Below are positions 1 through 11,177 of a stretch of 64,000 bases of DNA, piece after piece. Source of the DNA: Toxonevra muliebris (taxonomy: Eukaryota; Arthropoda; Insecta; Diptera; Pallopteridae); the NCBI GenBank assembly GCA_963691655.1, contig OY829326.1:11892878-11956877 (forward strand), given 5' to 3'. The number at the start of each line of letters is the position of its first letter. Position 1 is the first letter of the stretch. Under the pieces are notes generated by a model that did not search any database, was not told the DNA's origin, and saw only the letters and a program-made list of their open reading frames with translations. The translations under genes were made by a program, and so were the position numbers.

Positions 1-360
1 ATTTTTGCTCTAGTGTCCTCTGGAACTTTTTTTGTTAAAATATTATATTGCATTGTCATTTTTCTCGATCTGTCAACTAAATTAAATTTTTCGTTTTCAT
101 TAAGGTAAAAATGTGAATTCTTCTATGCTGAAAAATTATTGTTGTTTTCTTTTCGCTTCAAAACGATATTGACCACTTAAGGTATATTTCACTCTAGTAT
201 ATATTGTCAAGAATAATACATGCACATTACTTAAAAATCCCTAGTAATTTAGATTCACAGTGCACTATAGGGCGAAATCCGTATTTAGCTGGCCAAAATT
301 CTAAAATTTGATACATTGGCTCATGAGGTCATTAGTAATCACTGTGTGAAAAATTATAAC
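1..360. other. AT-rich non-coding DNA
   Basis: No credible exon, RNA gene or terminal repeat is visible. The last 100 bases run into the degenerate tandem repeat that starts at 361 and may be a more decayed unit of it. Confidence 0.4.
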
Positions 361-600
361 GATCGGACTATTACCACGTCTACCTTCCATACAAATGAAA
401 CCGCGAAAAGGGTATAACTTGGTATATATTATAGATATGATCATGAAATTTTATATACTTATAAAAATTATTATTGCCATATATCAAAAAATGGGGTAGA
501 TCGGGGTATTACCGCGCCCACCTCCCATATATGTGAAATTTTTAAAACTCTATACCTTGGAACTCATTGCAGATATAGTAATGAAATTGCATATTAGAGC
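361..600. repeat. degenerate two-unit tandem repeat, period about 138 bp
   Basis: Two units start at 361 (GATCGGACTATTACC) and 499 (GATCGGGGTATTACC). They stay alignable through the CTACCTTCCAT/CCACCTCCCAT block, the TATAACTTGG/TATACCTTGG block and the ATGAAATT block. The second unit stops where the left arm of the large inverted repeat begins at 601. The repeat could therefore belong to that element or be an older satellite-like sequence it landed in. No coding capacity. Confidence 0.55.
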
Positions 601-1010
601 GGGTCGGTCCCAATACAAAAAAAAAGTTTGAAAAGTCCACCCCCTATTTGAAAGCTTATGTGGAGAGTATCTCGAAACCAAAAAAAAAATATTTTTTGAA
701 ACCACCCTAAAACAGCCAAAATGATTTTTTCATCATAACATTGGTATTTGATGTCCAATTTTAATAAATGACACCTTGTTGTAAACGTCTTGACAAGTGT
801 AACATATCCTTTTTAATGTTATTCATCTCCGAAATCATATTTCCCTAGTGAAGTCTGTTCTACCCCCTAAATGCATTTTTATTTTTCACCAAATTAAAGC
901 CCTTAAAAACCATTAAATTCAAGCCCAAGAAATGTTCAATTAAATTCACAAACAAAAAAGTTATAGCTACATAGATTTTTAATGCAATTCTAATTTAATA
1001 ATATTCAATT
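601..1010. repeat. left arm of the long inverted repeat
   Basis: Pairs with 2540-2934 in inverted orientation. Similarity fades after the shared block ATGCAATTCTAATTT at about 980-995. Confidence 0.75.
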
Positions 1011-1094
1011 GTTCGTATATATGTCAGCAATTTTCAGCGTAACTTATTAAATATAAAAAATATCCTGTTCTTTAAGGTAAAATATGGTAGGTAT

Positions 1095-1691
1095 TAGAGA
1101 GCTGCACGAGTGAGTACGGCATCATACGAGTACAGGTATAAATATGCATTTGACGAATACAACGATGCCTTCATGTTCTCACATAATCGTTTACGCATTT
1201 ACGAGTAGTAATCGGCATCGTGGCATCGCATGATTATTAATCGGCATTGTCATTGGAAATTTTCGAAATTATACAAACAAACTTTTTTTTTTCATTTGAA
1301 TTTATAGTTATTTGAGCAGTCGGTCCAAATAGCTGAATAAAATTAACAGATTTTTCATATGAATGAATTTAAAAATTATTTTATTTGCAATTTTTTTTTT
1401 TTAATTGAAGTATTTAATTTTATTGATTTCAATGTAAATACTAAAATAGGAAATAACTAATTCATAAAATTTAATCGATTAGAAAAAAGTACAATATAGA
1501 GCACGCGATCATCTGAATGCAAAATTGAATTTGCAAAGAAGCACGCAATAAACGATTACTAATGAGTAATACGATGCGATGCGACGATGCAGCGATGCCT
1601 ACGATGCTGAATTTACAGTTACGTATTCGCATTGTTTCGCATCATACTCGGCGCTTATTAATTGATTACATTTTACTCGTACAGGTCTCTA
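1095..1691. mobile_element. hAT-type MITE nested in the long inverted-repeat element
   Basis: Ends are TAGAGAGCTGCACGAGT and, on the other strand, TAGAGACCTGTACGAGT (15 of 17 identical). They are flanked by the 8 bp direct repeat GTAGGTAT (1087-1094) / GTAGGTAC (1692-1699), 7 of 8 matching, which is the size hAT transposases make. Inside each end are clusters of GATGC/GCATC: about 1110-1240 on the left, and 1572-1610 on the right where CGATGC recurs five times in 40 bp. Such subterminal arrays are typical transposase-binding regions in hAT elements. No transposase ORF is present, so any movement would need a factor in trans. Confidence 0.8.
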
Positions 1692-1861
1692 GTAGGTACA
1701 TGCTTTTCAAACACTTTGGTTTAAAAGCCTATCTTATGCGAGCAGTTCCTATCTGTTGAAAACTCATCAAATTAAATAGTGACATTAAATAAGTGAAAGT
1801 TCTGAGTGCGTGCTAAAAAAAAAACACTTGACATTTCACTTATTGCTTATAATTTTCACAG

Positions 1862-2022
1862 AATTTAAATGCCATTCGCAAAACACCGAACGTTTTGTTC
1901 GTGTTGTGAGTGAATCTGCACTTGCAGTCACAGATGAGAAGCAGATGGGTCATATATTTGCCAAATTGGAAAGCCGTGAGCATTACGGCCATCTCGAATC
2001 ATGCCAAGATTTAGCTCAATAG
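1862..2022 (+). pseudogene. short terminal-exon-like ORF inside the inverted-repeat element
   Basis: A 53-codon open stretch follows a plausible splice acceptor (TATAATTTTCACAG, ending at 1861) and ends at TAG 2020-2022. The reading begins KCHSQNTERFVRVVSE and has balanced composition, unlike the chance frames around it. Its CHSQ...ER.V..V.E pattern reminds me of a C-terminal segment in uncharacterised arthropod repeat-encoded proteins, but I cannot name a domain or function. No upstream exon is recognisable. It lies between the arms of the long inverted repeat, so it is most likely the last exon of that element's lost gene. The alternative is a chance ORF. Confidence 0.4.
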
Positions 2023-2539
2023 CATATTATATTTCGCTTTATCTTGTTTAATATGTCCTTGAAAATAATTTCGTAATGATATATCGACACCTTCAATTTG
2101 TGGACGATATCTGTTATTTCCTGGTCATCCTCAATTGAGTCAGGAACATAACCTTTGGAAAGAACATTATATTCAGGGTCTATTTCATATTCAGTTACAA
2201 CATTATTAATTTTTTGCATAAAATTATCTAACGACAACAATCTGAGTATGTATTGACTGCAAAAAAAATGTCGCACTTGCAAATTAGAAATAGCTTTTTC
2301 CAATTTGCTTCATCGTATGTATTTAGAATGATGCTTTAATATAGCATAATATATTTACATATCTTCGAAGTGTAGCTATTATAACTGTTGGAATGCTTGC
2401 TAGTTGTTCCAACTTTCAAAAAATTTTTATAGCAATTGGTGTATAATCATTAAGTTTACGATTTTATGGAACACTTATGAATTTCGTTGATCATCTGGGG
2501 CTTTTAATTCTAAATATTTGTCTTTTGTTTTGAGCTACA

Positions 2540-2934
2540 ACCAAAATCGAATTTAATTAAAATTAGAATTGCATCAAAAATTTAAGTAGCTATAACTTTT
2601 TTGTTTATGGATTTAATTGAACACTTCTTGGGCTAGAATTTAATGGTTTTTTAAGGGCTTTAATTTGGTGAAAAATATAAATGCATTTAGGCGGGTAGAA
2701 CAGACTTCACTAGTGAAATATGACTTCGGAGATGAATAACATCTAAGAAGGAAATATTATACTTGTCAAGACGTTTAAAATTGGACATCAGATACCAAAG
2801 TTATGATGAAAAAATCATTTTGGCTGTTTTTAGGGTAGTCCAAAAAATTTTTTGTTTTTGGTTTCGAGATACTCTCCACATAAGCTTTCAAATAGGGAGT
2901 GGACTTTTCAAACTTTGAACAATGCATTCGACCC
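2540..2934. repeat. right arm of the long inverted repeat
   Basis: Reverse complement of 601-1010 with scattered substitutions. It lacks a short segment present in the left arm around 765-790. Confidence 0.75.
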
Positions 2935-5172
2935 CTTTTTTGCCTGATTACAACTGCCTGTAGACAGTCTGGACTTTCCTCAATATAATCTGTAATACTT
3001 GAATTTTTGTAAACAATTTTACGTGTATATTTTTGACAATATACTTATACTGTAGGAAAACGCAAATGAAAAATAGTTTCGGGTTCCAAAGAAAAATACC
3101 CCCTTAAAATTGTCCTATTTTCCTTTTCGGAAAACATTGTCACTGTAACTATAACCCAACACTAACACAATGACCAAATAAGAATAAAAATAATACAAGT
3201 ATATGTAAAGATGTAAGTACAAGTATAAAGAATGAAACCGCCCATTAGTACTTAAGCCCTTTAGCGTTGTTTTAACAGTCACAATGAGATACGTATGATA
3301 TGTATGTATGTATATGTATACACATATATAGAATATGTGCATGGATTTAAGTGTATGTGTGCCATACACACAGTGAAATGCTACGTAGTGCAAAGGGAAT
3401 AAAGTTGGATTAATTGTTGTTTTCATATAACAGTGGATTTTATTGAGATTTCACTTAAATTGAAGGGCGATGTTATGTCTCTTTTGTTCTCGCTGTTTTA
3501 TGCTGTTTGCTATTGTTTTTTATAGTAAATACAAGCGATTTTCTTGTACTTATTTGAAGCCAGCATGAGCGAGACATATGTACGTACAAAAGAATTTAAA
3601 TAATTAACATTTTAACAAATTGGCAATTTACCATTAATTTTTATATAACGCTAATTGATATAATTGCAACGTTTGATTACCCAAAAAGTTCAACAAACTT
3701 TTCTAGAAATATATTAAAAATAGGCCACTCATTGTAATTGGAACTTCAAATTCTGAAATTTTTAGAGTGATAAAAATGAATAAGAATAAAACTGGAGATG
3801 ACTGTTAATTCTTATATTTTTTCAATTCCGGATGTAATATTCGGAATGAACACTTTGAAAAATAATAAGTGCTAATGCTAGTCGGGCTATCATAGAACCT
3901 ATTAAAAAGTTAAATAAAGTATATTTTACTTTATTGAACTAGATATGTAAGCAGCAGTATGTTAAAAAAACCAATTTGAAATATTACCAGTCCCAAAAAG
4001 CGATATATTGAAATGCCTCAAAGAAGCCTCAAACCCGAGAGAGGAATATAAATATATATATTTATTTAATTTTGCAAATTGTGGTTAAGTTTTTGCTTCA
4101 TCTAGATTTTAATAATAATTATTTTTGGTCTCTGATAAGAATCAATGTTTCCTGTAATCGCACAAATCAGCCTACCGAGATAGAGAGGACTTTGTAGAAT
4201 CAGTGGCTCTTGATGATCAAATTGTGAGATTTATTGAAATAAATATAGTATTGGAACGTCGAAAGAAGTAGTCAAGGCTTTCTTAAGCGGTGTAAGAAAT
4301 ATTTCACTCCGACTAATCTCCGCATGAAATAAATTTATGATCGGCAAATAACCGACTTAAAGTAGAGTTTCTTGAAGCTACTTGATCTAGTACTAATTAA
4401 ACATGGAGCGATAAAGCTGCTAGGGTATGAGTCTAGTCCAGCTTCATTGATTCCGTGGAATATTGTAACTTATGGTTTTATATTTTAATATTTTCACAAA
4501 AGTATACATGAATTGAGTTCGCGTGATTTTTAGTTTTTTTTCACTTTCTTACTGCTCTTATGTGCAATAATCTCTCTACGTAAATTTTTGTAAATTTTTA
4601 TTGGCAGTTATGTCTTTATCAAAGTAAAATCTAACGTTTTGGTAATTTTTTTCTTTCCCTCCCCTCCCATCTAACTACATTATCAGGCTTTAACAAAATA
4701 ATATATATAATTGCATTCAATAGGGATATTTCCTGGATATTAATTGCTCGAAAAAATACACCCTGTTGGAGTAGAGGGAAATAGGAGTAACATTTATTTG
4801 TTCAAATAAAAAAGTACGACTTTAACAATTAAGCAATTAGTCGATAGTTTGGGTTTTACAAATATATTTTTACATAATTTGAAAAAATAAAATTGTAATA
4901 GTTTGTTTTATACATACTCAAAAATTCAAGTTTTAGTTTAAATTTTATTATAACTTTAATAGTGTTTATGGTGTTTAGAGAGAGAGAGAGCTTGGAGTTG
5001 TCAGCGAGCAGTGGAACAAGGCGGTCAGCGTAGCTACATAGTACAATTAAGTTCATTAAATCGCAATATGTTTTAAAATATCCACATTTTTTTAGACTTG
5101 CTTTTATTCATCTGTCTGAATACACGTTTACCGGACATAGCCTTGGTGTTGTAGTTGGTCGTAGCTTGTTGA
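2935..5172. other. AT-rich non-coding DNA with a short (AG)n run
   Basis: Contains an (AG)n microsatellite at about 4976-4990 and TATG-type microsatellite around 3299-3330. The open frames here (for example - strand 3115-3426 and 4856-5056) have low-complexity, aromatic-rich translations and look like chance. Nothing else recognised. Confidence 0.5.
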
Positions 5173-5176
5173 TTAA

Positions 5177-5631
5177 CCCTTTGGAGGGAGCTTTGAAAAT
5201 TACACGAGTTAGCCGCTAAGTGATTTTCATAGTATCGACTGCATTTTTTTTTAATTATAGCAAAAAAAAATCATTTAAATAAAACAAGTGATTGCTTTAT
5301 AGTGATATGGTACATTTTAAGCATTTATTTTTAAATGTTTATTCGTTATCGTTTTAACTAAAAAAAAATTTCTGCAAACTACATAGGAGTTTTTTTGTTA
5401 CACGAGAGGACGCTCTGCGGCAATTTAGCCGCAAAAACGAGATACCAATTTTCAAACACAAATAACAGCCAAACGATGTAATGCAGAAACCAACGACTAG
5501 CGGTAAATCACGCTGCATCTCAAAACTTACAAAGTCACTTGAGTGGCGGCGGTCGGCTACTATGATTAGTATTTCAAAAACACAAATTAAACAATTTGCG
5601 GCTAATTTGCCGCGGCGCGCTCTCCGAAGGG
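5177..5631. mobile_element. piggyBac-type MITE A (TTAA-flanked)
   Basis: Flanked by TTAA at 5173-5176 and 5632-5635. Left end CCCTTTGGAGGGAGC, right end on the other strand CCCTTCGGAGAGCGC. TTAA duplications with CCC-starting inverted termini are the piggyBac hallmark. Two five-bp-stem hairpins, GCGGC-AATTTA-GCCGC (5417-5432) and GCGGC-TAATTT-GCCGC (5598-5613), sit inside, and TTAGCCGC also occurs near the left end at about 5211. No transposase gene; the + strand ORF from 5481 is a by-product of the GC-richer right half. Confidence 0.75.
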
Positions 5632-5655
5632 TTAATTGTTTTTGTTATTTGGTAT

Positions 5656-5910
5656 ATCGCTCATTTACTAAAAGACTGTCATAACTCAAAAAACGCATTT
5701 AAAGTTTTCAATTGACTCCCACTTTGCAGAAAAAAGAAGAAATCTTATAATTCTCACGCGCAGAGTATAGAAGATATTAATATGAAATTTACATTTTTTA
5801 CTTACTTATTAATTTACACAATATGAAGCGTGACATAATGAATAATTCTGCATCATTAATTTAAAAATCATGTTTTTTGACTTATGACAGTCTTTTAGTA
5901 AATGAGCGAT
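5656..5910. mobile_element. 255 bp MITE with near-identical 39 bp termini
   Basis: The first 29 bp from ATCGCTCATTTACTAAAAGA are identical to the reverse complement of the right end. With one mismatch allowed the match extends to about 39 bp. The interior is AT-rich and non-coding. Target duplication is unclear (TA is near both ends), so the superfamily is open. It starts 24 bp after the end of MITE A. Confidence 0.75.
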
Positions 5911-6376
5911 GTGTAATTGCCTTATATTTGAATAGTAAGCTTAGAGCAATATTGGGTTGAAATGACAAATTTGACTCTTTTACCTTATATTTTTACCACT
6001 GATAAATTTTCTATTTGTTTTGTATAACAAATTATCCATTTATGTTTTGTATTATTATAATTTAAGACCATACATATCGCATTGACATTTCCATTTTAGT
6101 GTTGTGCTCATTAAAGCTTACTGCCAGACATAACACAAAAAGTTGATAATAAAGAATGCTATGGACATTGTGAGCATTATGCAATATATGAAATCAAGCC
6201 AACAAACGAACAATACGCCAGCAATAAAAACAACCAAAAGTAAAAACAATATGAGGTTTTTATTGTTACAAGTGCAATATGTGAAAGGGCATTGTGTGTG
6301 TATGGGAGTGTTTGTTATTGTATGCGTTCATGAATTCCTTTGCACATATTTGCATGTGGTTTAATTCAAACAAATA
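5911..6376. other. non-coding spacer
   Basis: The + strand frame at 6143-6364 is rich in Asn, Thr, Cys and Val from microsatellite-like GTGTGTATG and is not convincing as a gene. Nothing else seen. Confidence 0.4.
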
Positions 6377-6384
6377 TGCTTGTA

Positions 6385-6478
6385 CACTAGCGGATCCTAG
6401 GGACGAGGCTTCAACAAAATTTGTAAAAGGACAAACAAATTAAAAAGCCCTGTTCTGAAGTCGCTGGATCCGCTAGTG
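6385..6478. mobile_element. 94 bp hAT-type MITE
   Basis: Perfect 13 bp inverted termini CACTAGCGGATCC at both ends. Flanks are TGCTTGTA (6377-6384) and TGCCTGCA (6479-6486), a decayed 8 bp target duplication (6 of 8). The 8 bp duplication and CA...TG ends point to hAT. A related terminus without partner lies at 32611-32629. Confidence 0.7.
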
Positions 6479-6486
6479 TGCCTGCA

Positions 6487-7525
6487 TCTATATTACGTTT
6501 AAAATGCTTAATGATCCTTTTGCACTCTGGTGCGTCACCACTCTTTGCCATTCAATTGTGCATATCACCATCATTGTTATTAGTATTGGTTGATGGCGCT
6601 GATTGCGCTAATAGTTAAAATTAAAAAAAAATAAATAAAGGAAAAACAAAAATATTGGACGCCATATTGTACCATTACCATTTCCGTTAAAGTTTAAATG
6701 CGATTACGCGTTGAATTATGACCATTTATAATGAATAACTACACAGCAGCAGCGCCAGCAATAGCTACAGCAACAGTAGCTCTAACTTGCAAAAATACAA
6801 AAAAAAAAGAAGCAAAAACTCAACAAAGGAATGTGATAATTTGCATTTGTTCTACTCCTACTCCTACTGCATGTTCATGTGTTTGTATATGCTGCAATAT
6901 ATGTGTGAATATTTCTGTCGTTAGTGTGTTGGTGGTTGTATAAACTGATGATGACTGTTTGGTCGGTTGCGTGACAAATCTGTCTGAAGGTTTCTCTTTC
7001 CTGACGCCATGTTGCGCATTGCTCAGTTTTGTTGTTTCGTTGTTTAATGACTTTTTGACACCATTGACTTTTTATCAGTTTTGCTTTCTACGTTTTTACA
7101 TACATACATACATAAAATAATTTCACTGTAGATTGGGCGAAGAATTTATTTTCATTAAAATAAAATTATGTTTTTTTTTTAATTTTTCCCATTTTATATA
7201 TGTAAAAATATATGTGCGTGTGTGCTAATGGTTTTGATACAAATTTAATTGAAATTTTGATTTGAATAAATTTGTGGGCTCGCAAAAGCATTTAACATAA
7301 AAATAAATCAATAATGAGTGGAGAGAGGCAGTTAAAGGTTTAGACGCAATCTCAGCTAGCTCAGCAAATTTAGGTAGACGCACAACAATAACTGATTTTT
7401 TTATATATATGTTGTATGTGGGAGATAGTTTAAAGTTTTGAAAAGGTGGAAAATTCTAAGTTAGATGTAGAAGACCGTAAAAACAACACCTTGGATTCCT
7501 AACCAACACACAAATAGGCAGTTTA
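6487..7525. other. non-coding DNA with simple repeats
   Basis: Contains AGCAGC-like and CTACTC-like short repeats around 6737-6870, and CATA-type repeats near 7100. The 70-codon + frame at 6731-6943 is built from these repeats. No gene recognised. Confidence 0.4.
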
Positions 7526-7529
7526 TTAA

Positions 7530-8648
7530 GGGTAATTCCAGCATGTTTTGATTTAAATTGGTTTATACACAGTTTCGAATCGGATAATTTCAAAATTGTT
7601 TTAAAATTTTTGAAACGGAAGTGCCAGTAATGCTTGAGTCATCAATTGTTTTAGTCATCATAAAGACTAGCATATTTTTAGGGCTCTTTGTTCTTTTAAG
7701 AAAAATTATCCTTAAATGAGGTTATGAACAGTAGGAAAAGAAAAAAGTTCTTGAAATGAAACATAAGTGTCTGTCTTTAGTTGCTGTGTTATAAATATAT
7801 AAATATTGTAAAATTAGTGCTCAATAATGCTGAAAACAAATGCTGATAAGTGTTAAGAGTATAGGCAGAAACAAAAACCCGGCCAAAAATGGAACGAAGA
7901 AACTGCAAAAACTTCAATTTGTATTTGTGAATTTCGTGAACTACAGCTCAATCAATAAGCCCTGAATATTATTATCATATCTAAAAGTTTGACTTCTACA
8001 GCGCGTGGCGACCATGCACTCATTTTTTTTATATGCCAGCAGGGAAAATTCGTGAATCAAGAATATGACATTTTCTTATTATATATGTACATAAAAAAAT
8101 AACGAGGTCCATATTGAAGATATCTCAGAAATCTATAGTGCCACAGAAAAACTAACAGCACCATTGAACCATCAGTGTTTACGAATCATATAGAAATAAT
8201 AAGAAATAAGAAAAAACATTTAAAAAAATATGAAGGTAAGGCAAGCACAGTTTCATAATTTAAGTTTTTAATTTTAACTTAAACCTTCAAAACATTAAAG
8301 CTAATAGGACACAAATGTGAGCTTTCTGAGATATTCACATAACTTAGAAGGATTTTATATCTTTGAAAAATTTTGTACCCAAATTTTATTTTTTCCTCAA
8401 GTTCTACTAAATTTACATATGATCTTTTCAATGAGGTACATATTATTATTTTAAATAATGTAAAACAGGAGCTATGAGTTCTTGAAAATTACACTTTGGC
8501 GTATTTTACAAAACTTTGAACCACTCTTTGCAATGTTAAATTATCGTAATCATAAAAATATTCCTGCCGTCATTAAAAAAATCATTAAGATTGGAAAAGT
8601 GTCGGAGACCGTTTTTGAGTTTTTAGTTAAAGTTTGCTGGAATTACTC
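7530..8648. mobile_element. unclassified 1.1 kb inverted-repeat element
   Basis: The left end reads GGGTAATTCCAGCA after TTAA (7526-7529). The right end on the other strand reads GAGTAATTCCAGCA after TTAG (8649-8652 is CTAA on +). Thirteen of the first 14 bases match. A TTAA duplication with one change fits a piggyBac- or Kolobok-like element, but only the ends support this. No transposase is readable inside. It ends 25 bp before the DD37E element at 8674. Confidence 0.5.
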
Positions 8649-8673
8649 CTAACGTGTTGAATTTTAATATGTA

Positions 8674-8700
8674 AGGAGTGAGATTGAAAAAATCTTAACA
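8674..8700 (+). repeat. left terminal inverted repeat of the DD37E element
   Basis: 27 bp, one mismatch to the reverse complement of 9921-9947; preceded by TA. Confidence 0.9.
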
Positions 8701-8828
8701 CACGTTTTACCTAATAATTTTTTTTGGGTGTAAAATTTAAAAATTTCTTTGATCTAGCTGTCTTTGAAAAATATGTCAGTTGTTATTTTTAATGACAAAG
8801 ATGTTGATTTATTGTGAGTTTGATCAAA

Positions 8829-9807
8829 ATGAGTGAAGAAAAAGAACTACGTCCCAAAATTATTAAGAATTTTCAAAAAAATCCAAATTACTCCTACAAA
8901 AAATTGCCCAAAGAATTGAAGATCTGCCGTCAAACTGTTTCTAATGTTATTAAACAGTTTCAGGAGAATTTGACCATCGATAGGAAACCTGGTTCGGGAA
9001 GAAAACAAGGACCACATGATATTGGGAAAGCCAAGAAAATAGAGAGCATATTGAAAAGATCTCCAAACACATGTGGTAGAAAAGCTGCCCGGTTAGCCCA
9101 GTGCTCTGACTATTTGGTGCGAAAAGTTAAAGCCAATGCAGGTTTGAAAACATACAAAGTCCAAAAAGTTCCAGACAGGAATGCAGCAAAAAATTTAGAC
9201 GCCAAAAGTAGGGCTCGGAAATTAAAATCGAATTTCATACAAAAATATTCATGTTGTATAATGGACGACGAAACGTATGTACTGGCAGATTTTACGCAGC
9301 TTCCGGGTTAAAATTTTTTTGTTGCTGATACTCGAGGAAAAGTCGAAGAACAATTTAGAATCCAAAAGCAGACAAAATTTCCTAAAAAATTCCTGGTATG
9401 GCCTACATGCAGTTGCGGCAAAAGAAGCAGGTCATTTGTTACTGTGGGCTCAATAAATACCGAAATATACATCAAAGAATGTTTGAAAAAAAGACTTCTT
9501 CCTTTGATAAGAGAGCACAATGTGTCCACATATTTTTGGCCCGATTTGGCATCATGTCACTACGGTAAAAAAGCTCTGGAGTGGTATCAAAGTAATAACA
9601 TAGTTTTTGAAGCAAAAGAGGCCAATCCTCCAAATTGTCCGGAGCTAAGACCAGTGAAGAGATATTGGGCTCTTGTAAAACGAAATTTAAAGAGAGGTGT
9701 CCCAAAATATCGAAGATTTTAAAAGGAGATGGGCAAACTGTTCCAGAAAGGTGTCTGAAACAACTATCAAATCTCTAATGGAAGGCTTACCAAAAATGGT
9801 CCAATAG
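8829..9807 (+). pseudogene. DD37E Tc1/mariner-type transposase, inactivated
   Basis: About 325 codons from ATG 8829 to TAG 9805-9807, a usual length for the family. The N-terminal third (MSEEKELRP..., about residues 1-110) is the paired helix-turn-helix DNA-binding part, with the linker motif RKPGSGRK near residue 60. The catalytic domain has the first Asp in MDDETY, the second in WPDLASCHYG, and 37 residues later RPVKRYWAL, where the family has Glu. That catalytic Glu is Lys here. Two further lesions are visible: an in-frame TAA at 9309-9311 right after QLPG, and a 1 bp insertion in the CCC run near 9700. The insertion moves the C-terminal stretch (ending GLPKMVQ) to another frame. One codon also seems lost near VWPTCSCG. 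Identification of the family is firm; the exact subgroup is inferred from spacing. Confidence 0.88.
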
Positions 9808-9920
9808 TTCATAAATAGTGGTTAGAACTATAAAAGTTATATTTTTCTGTAATTTGTAAAATATTATCAATTAAATAAAAAAAAAAAATGGAAACTCTAA
9901 AAATTATTGAATTTTATATA

Positions 9921-9947
9921 TGTTAAGATTTTTTCGATCTCACTCCT
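9921..9947 (-). repeat. right terminal inverted repeat of the DD37E element
   Basis: Reverse complement of 8674-8700 except one base; followed by TA. Confidence 0.9.
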
Positions 9948-9949
9948 TA

Positions 9950-11064
9950 TTGCAAATGCATTTATTTACAACAGCTTTATTTCTATATGCAAATAATGTT
10001 ATAGCCAACAATTTTTAAAAATTAATTAGAGATTTGTAAATATCATTTGAGCTTAATATTCGTTGAGTCATTAAGCACATTTGCATTCAGGCATTCAGTT
10101 ACATAATGGATACTAATACATAGTTACATGTTTATTAGAAATAAAATTATCGCTGAATAATGAGTGTTTTGTTATTAATATGCTATTGAAGTATGCAAAT
10201 TACACTAACGTAGTTTTTAGTAAAATCATGAACATGTATACTTTCACCCTTATGAACATGCTTTACTAATGTAAATGTGTATACCCAGTAATGAAATACT
10301 TTTAGCTCTTTACTAACTACTATCAAGTTGCAATAGAGTAACTGGCGATTTTCAAATTGCCCTCCATGTGCAACAAATTGCTGGCGGTATTTAACCGGGG
10401 TCCAACAGTTTTACTTTTAAATCAATTAGAGAATTTAGTTAAACTTAGTGCTTTTGCAAAACATGACGCAGAACTATTAAATGTGAATTATTTAGAAAAA
10501 ATTTAGAATAATAATCAAACATAAAATTAGAATATGCATAAATTTGGTTACATTAATGTTCAATATTTTTCAACTGATTTGTAATGTATGGAATGAGTAT
10601 GGTACAAGTTGATATCGATACTTTTGTTAAAATGTCTCAGTTGCATTGATTCTTTTAATGAGTAAAGATATCGAGTGAACTATGGTATTGACGTAACACT
10701 AAGTACAGGGAGACTTGATTGCAATTGGCCTTACCAACTGACGCCAGAGCGTGCATAGTAGAGGTGACTGGCGAAACTTTATTGAAAGGGCTAAGATCAA
10801 TCATTAGTTGTAGTGTTAGTTATATTTTTAAATTCTGCACTGGGAATATAATTTCGCATAAAAGCATAAAAACATTCTCAGCCATATACATTTATATATG
10901 TATATATAAATAAATTTTAGCATTTACGAAGTACGTGTTTAATTGCAATTAAAATTTGAATTGAAGTAGGTATTCATATATGTGTTAAAAATTAATTTAA
11001 CTAAATTGTTTTATGTTTGTTTTAAAACCACAAATTATCACTATATTGCGTTGTAAATATCATT
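9950..11064. other. AT-rich non-coding DNA
   Basis: No terminal repeats, tRNA-like boxes or credible exons found. The + strand frame at 10719-10913 ends in ATAT simple sequence and looks like chance. Confidence 0.4.
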
Positions 11065-11177
11065 AAGTGACAAATTGGTATTTTAATTTGACTTTTAACC
11101 ATAGAATATACGGTATATAAATTTCAAATGCAGCTGCTCGTTTAACGCGTACACATAAGTGATACAAATATTTCGAC
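11065..11177 (+). repeat. direct repeat, left copy, flanking the Harbinger remnant
   Basis: 113 bp matching 13254-13363 in the same orientation, from AAGTGACAAATT to ATACAAATATTTCGAC. It includes the identical block TTTCAAATGCAGCTGCTCGT. Differences are scattered substitutions and a 3 bp indel near ACGCGTACACATAAG. It is far too long to be a Harbinger target duplication (3 bp). Confidence 0.85.

Larger units (their letters stand above)
601..2934. mobile_element. 2.3 kb element with long (about 400 bp) inverted-repeat arms
   Basis: Positions 601-1010 are found again, reverse-complemented, at about 2540-2934. The arms hold long identical blocks such as TTTGAAAGCTTATGTGGAGA and GTGAAGTCTGTTCTACCC and differ by substitutions and a small insertion in the left arm near 765-790. 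Both outer ends read GGGTCG. The interior holds a nested hAT-type MITE (1095-1691) and a short ORF with an upstream splice-acceptor-like site (1862-2022). I see no clear target-site duplication, so the exact ends are approximate. Long arms with a gene-poor interior suit a fold-back-like or internally deleted DNA transposon. The superfamily is not assigned. Confidence 0.7.
8674..9947 (+). mobile_element. Tc1/mariner-type DD37E element, structurally complete
   Basis: Inverted termini of 27 bp (8674-8700 and 9921-9947) begin AGGAGTGAGATTGAAAAAAT and differ at one base. TA dinucleotides flank both ends (8672-8673 and 9948-9949), as made by Tc1/mariner transposases. The 1274 bp unit holds one transposase pseudogene on +. 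Spacing of the catalytic residues puts it nearest the DD37E group known from mosquitoes (ITmD37E). Termini are nearly intact, so the element could be mobilised in trans, but not by its own product. Confidence 0.9.

Noticed and set aside
2016..2303. 95-codon - strand frame inside the long inverted-repeat element
   Set aside because: Acidic and fairly complex, but no domain recognised, overlaps the end of the + strand exon-like frame and has no splice or start context.
3115..3426. 103-codon - strand frame
   Set aside because: Tyr/His/Ile-rich translation of TATG-type microsatellite; no domain.
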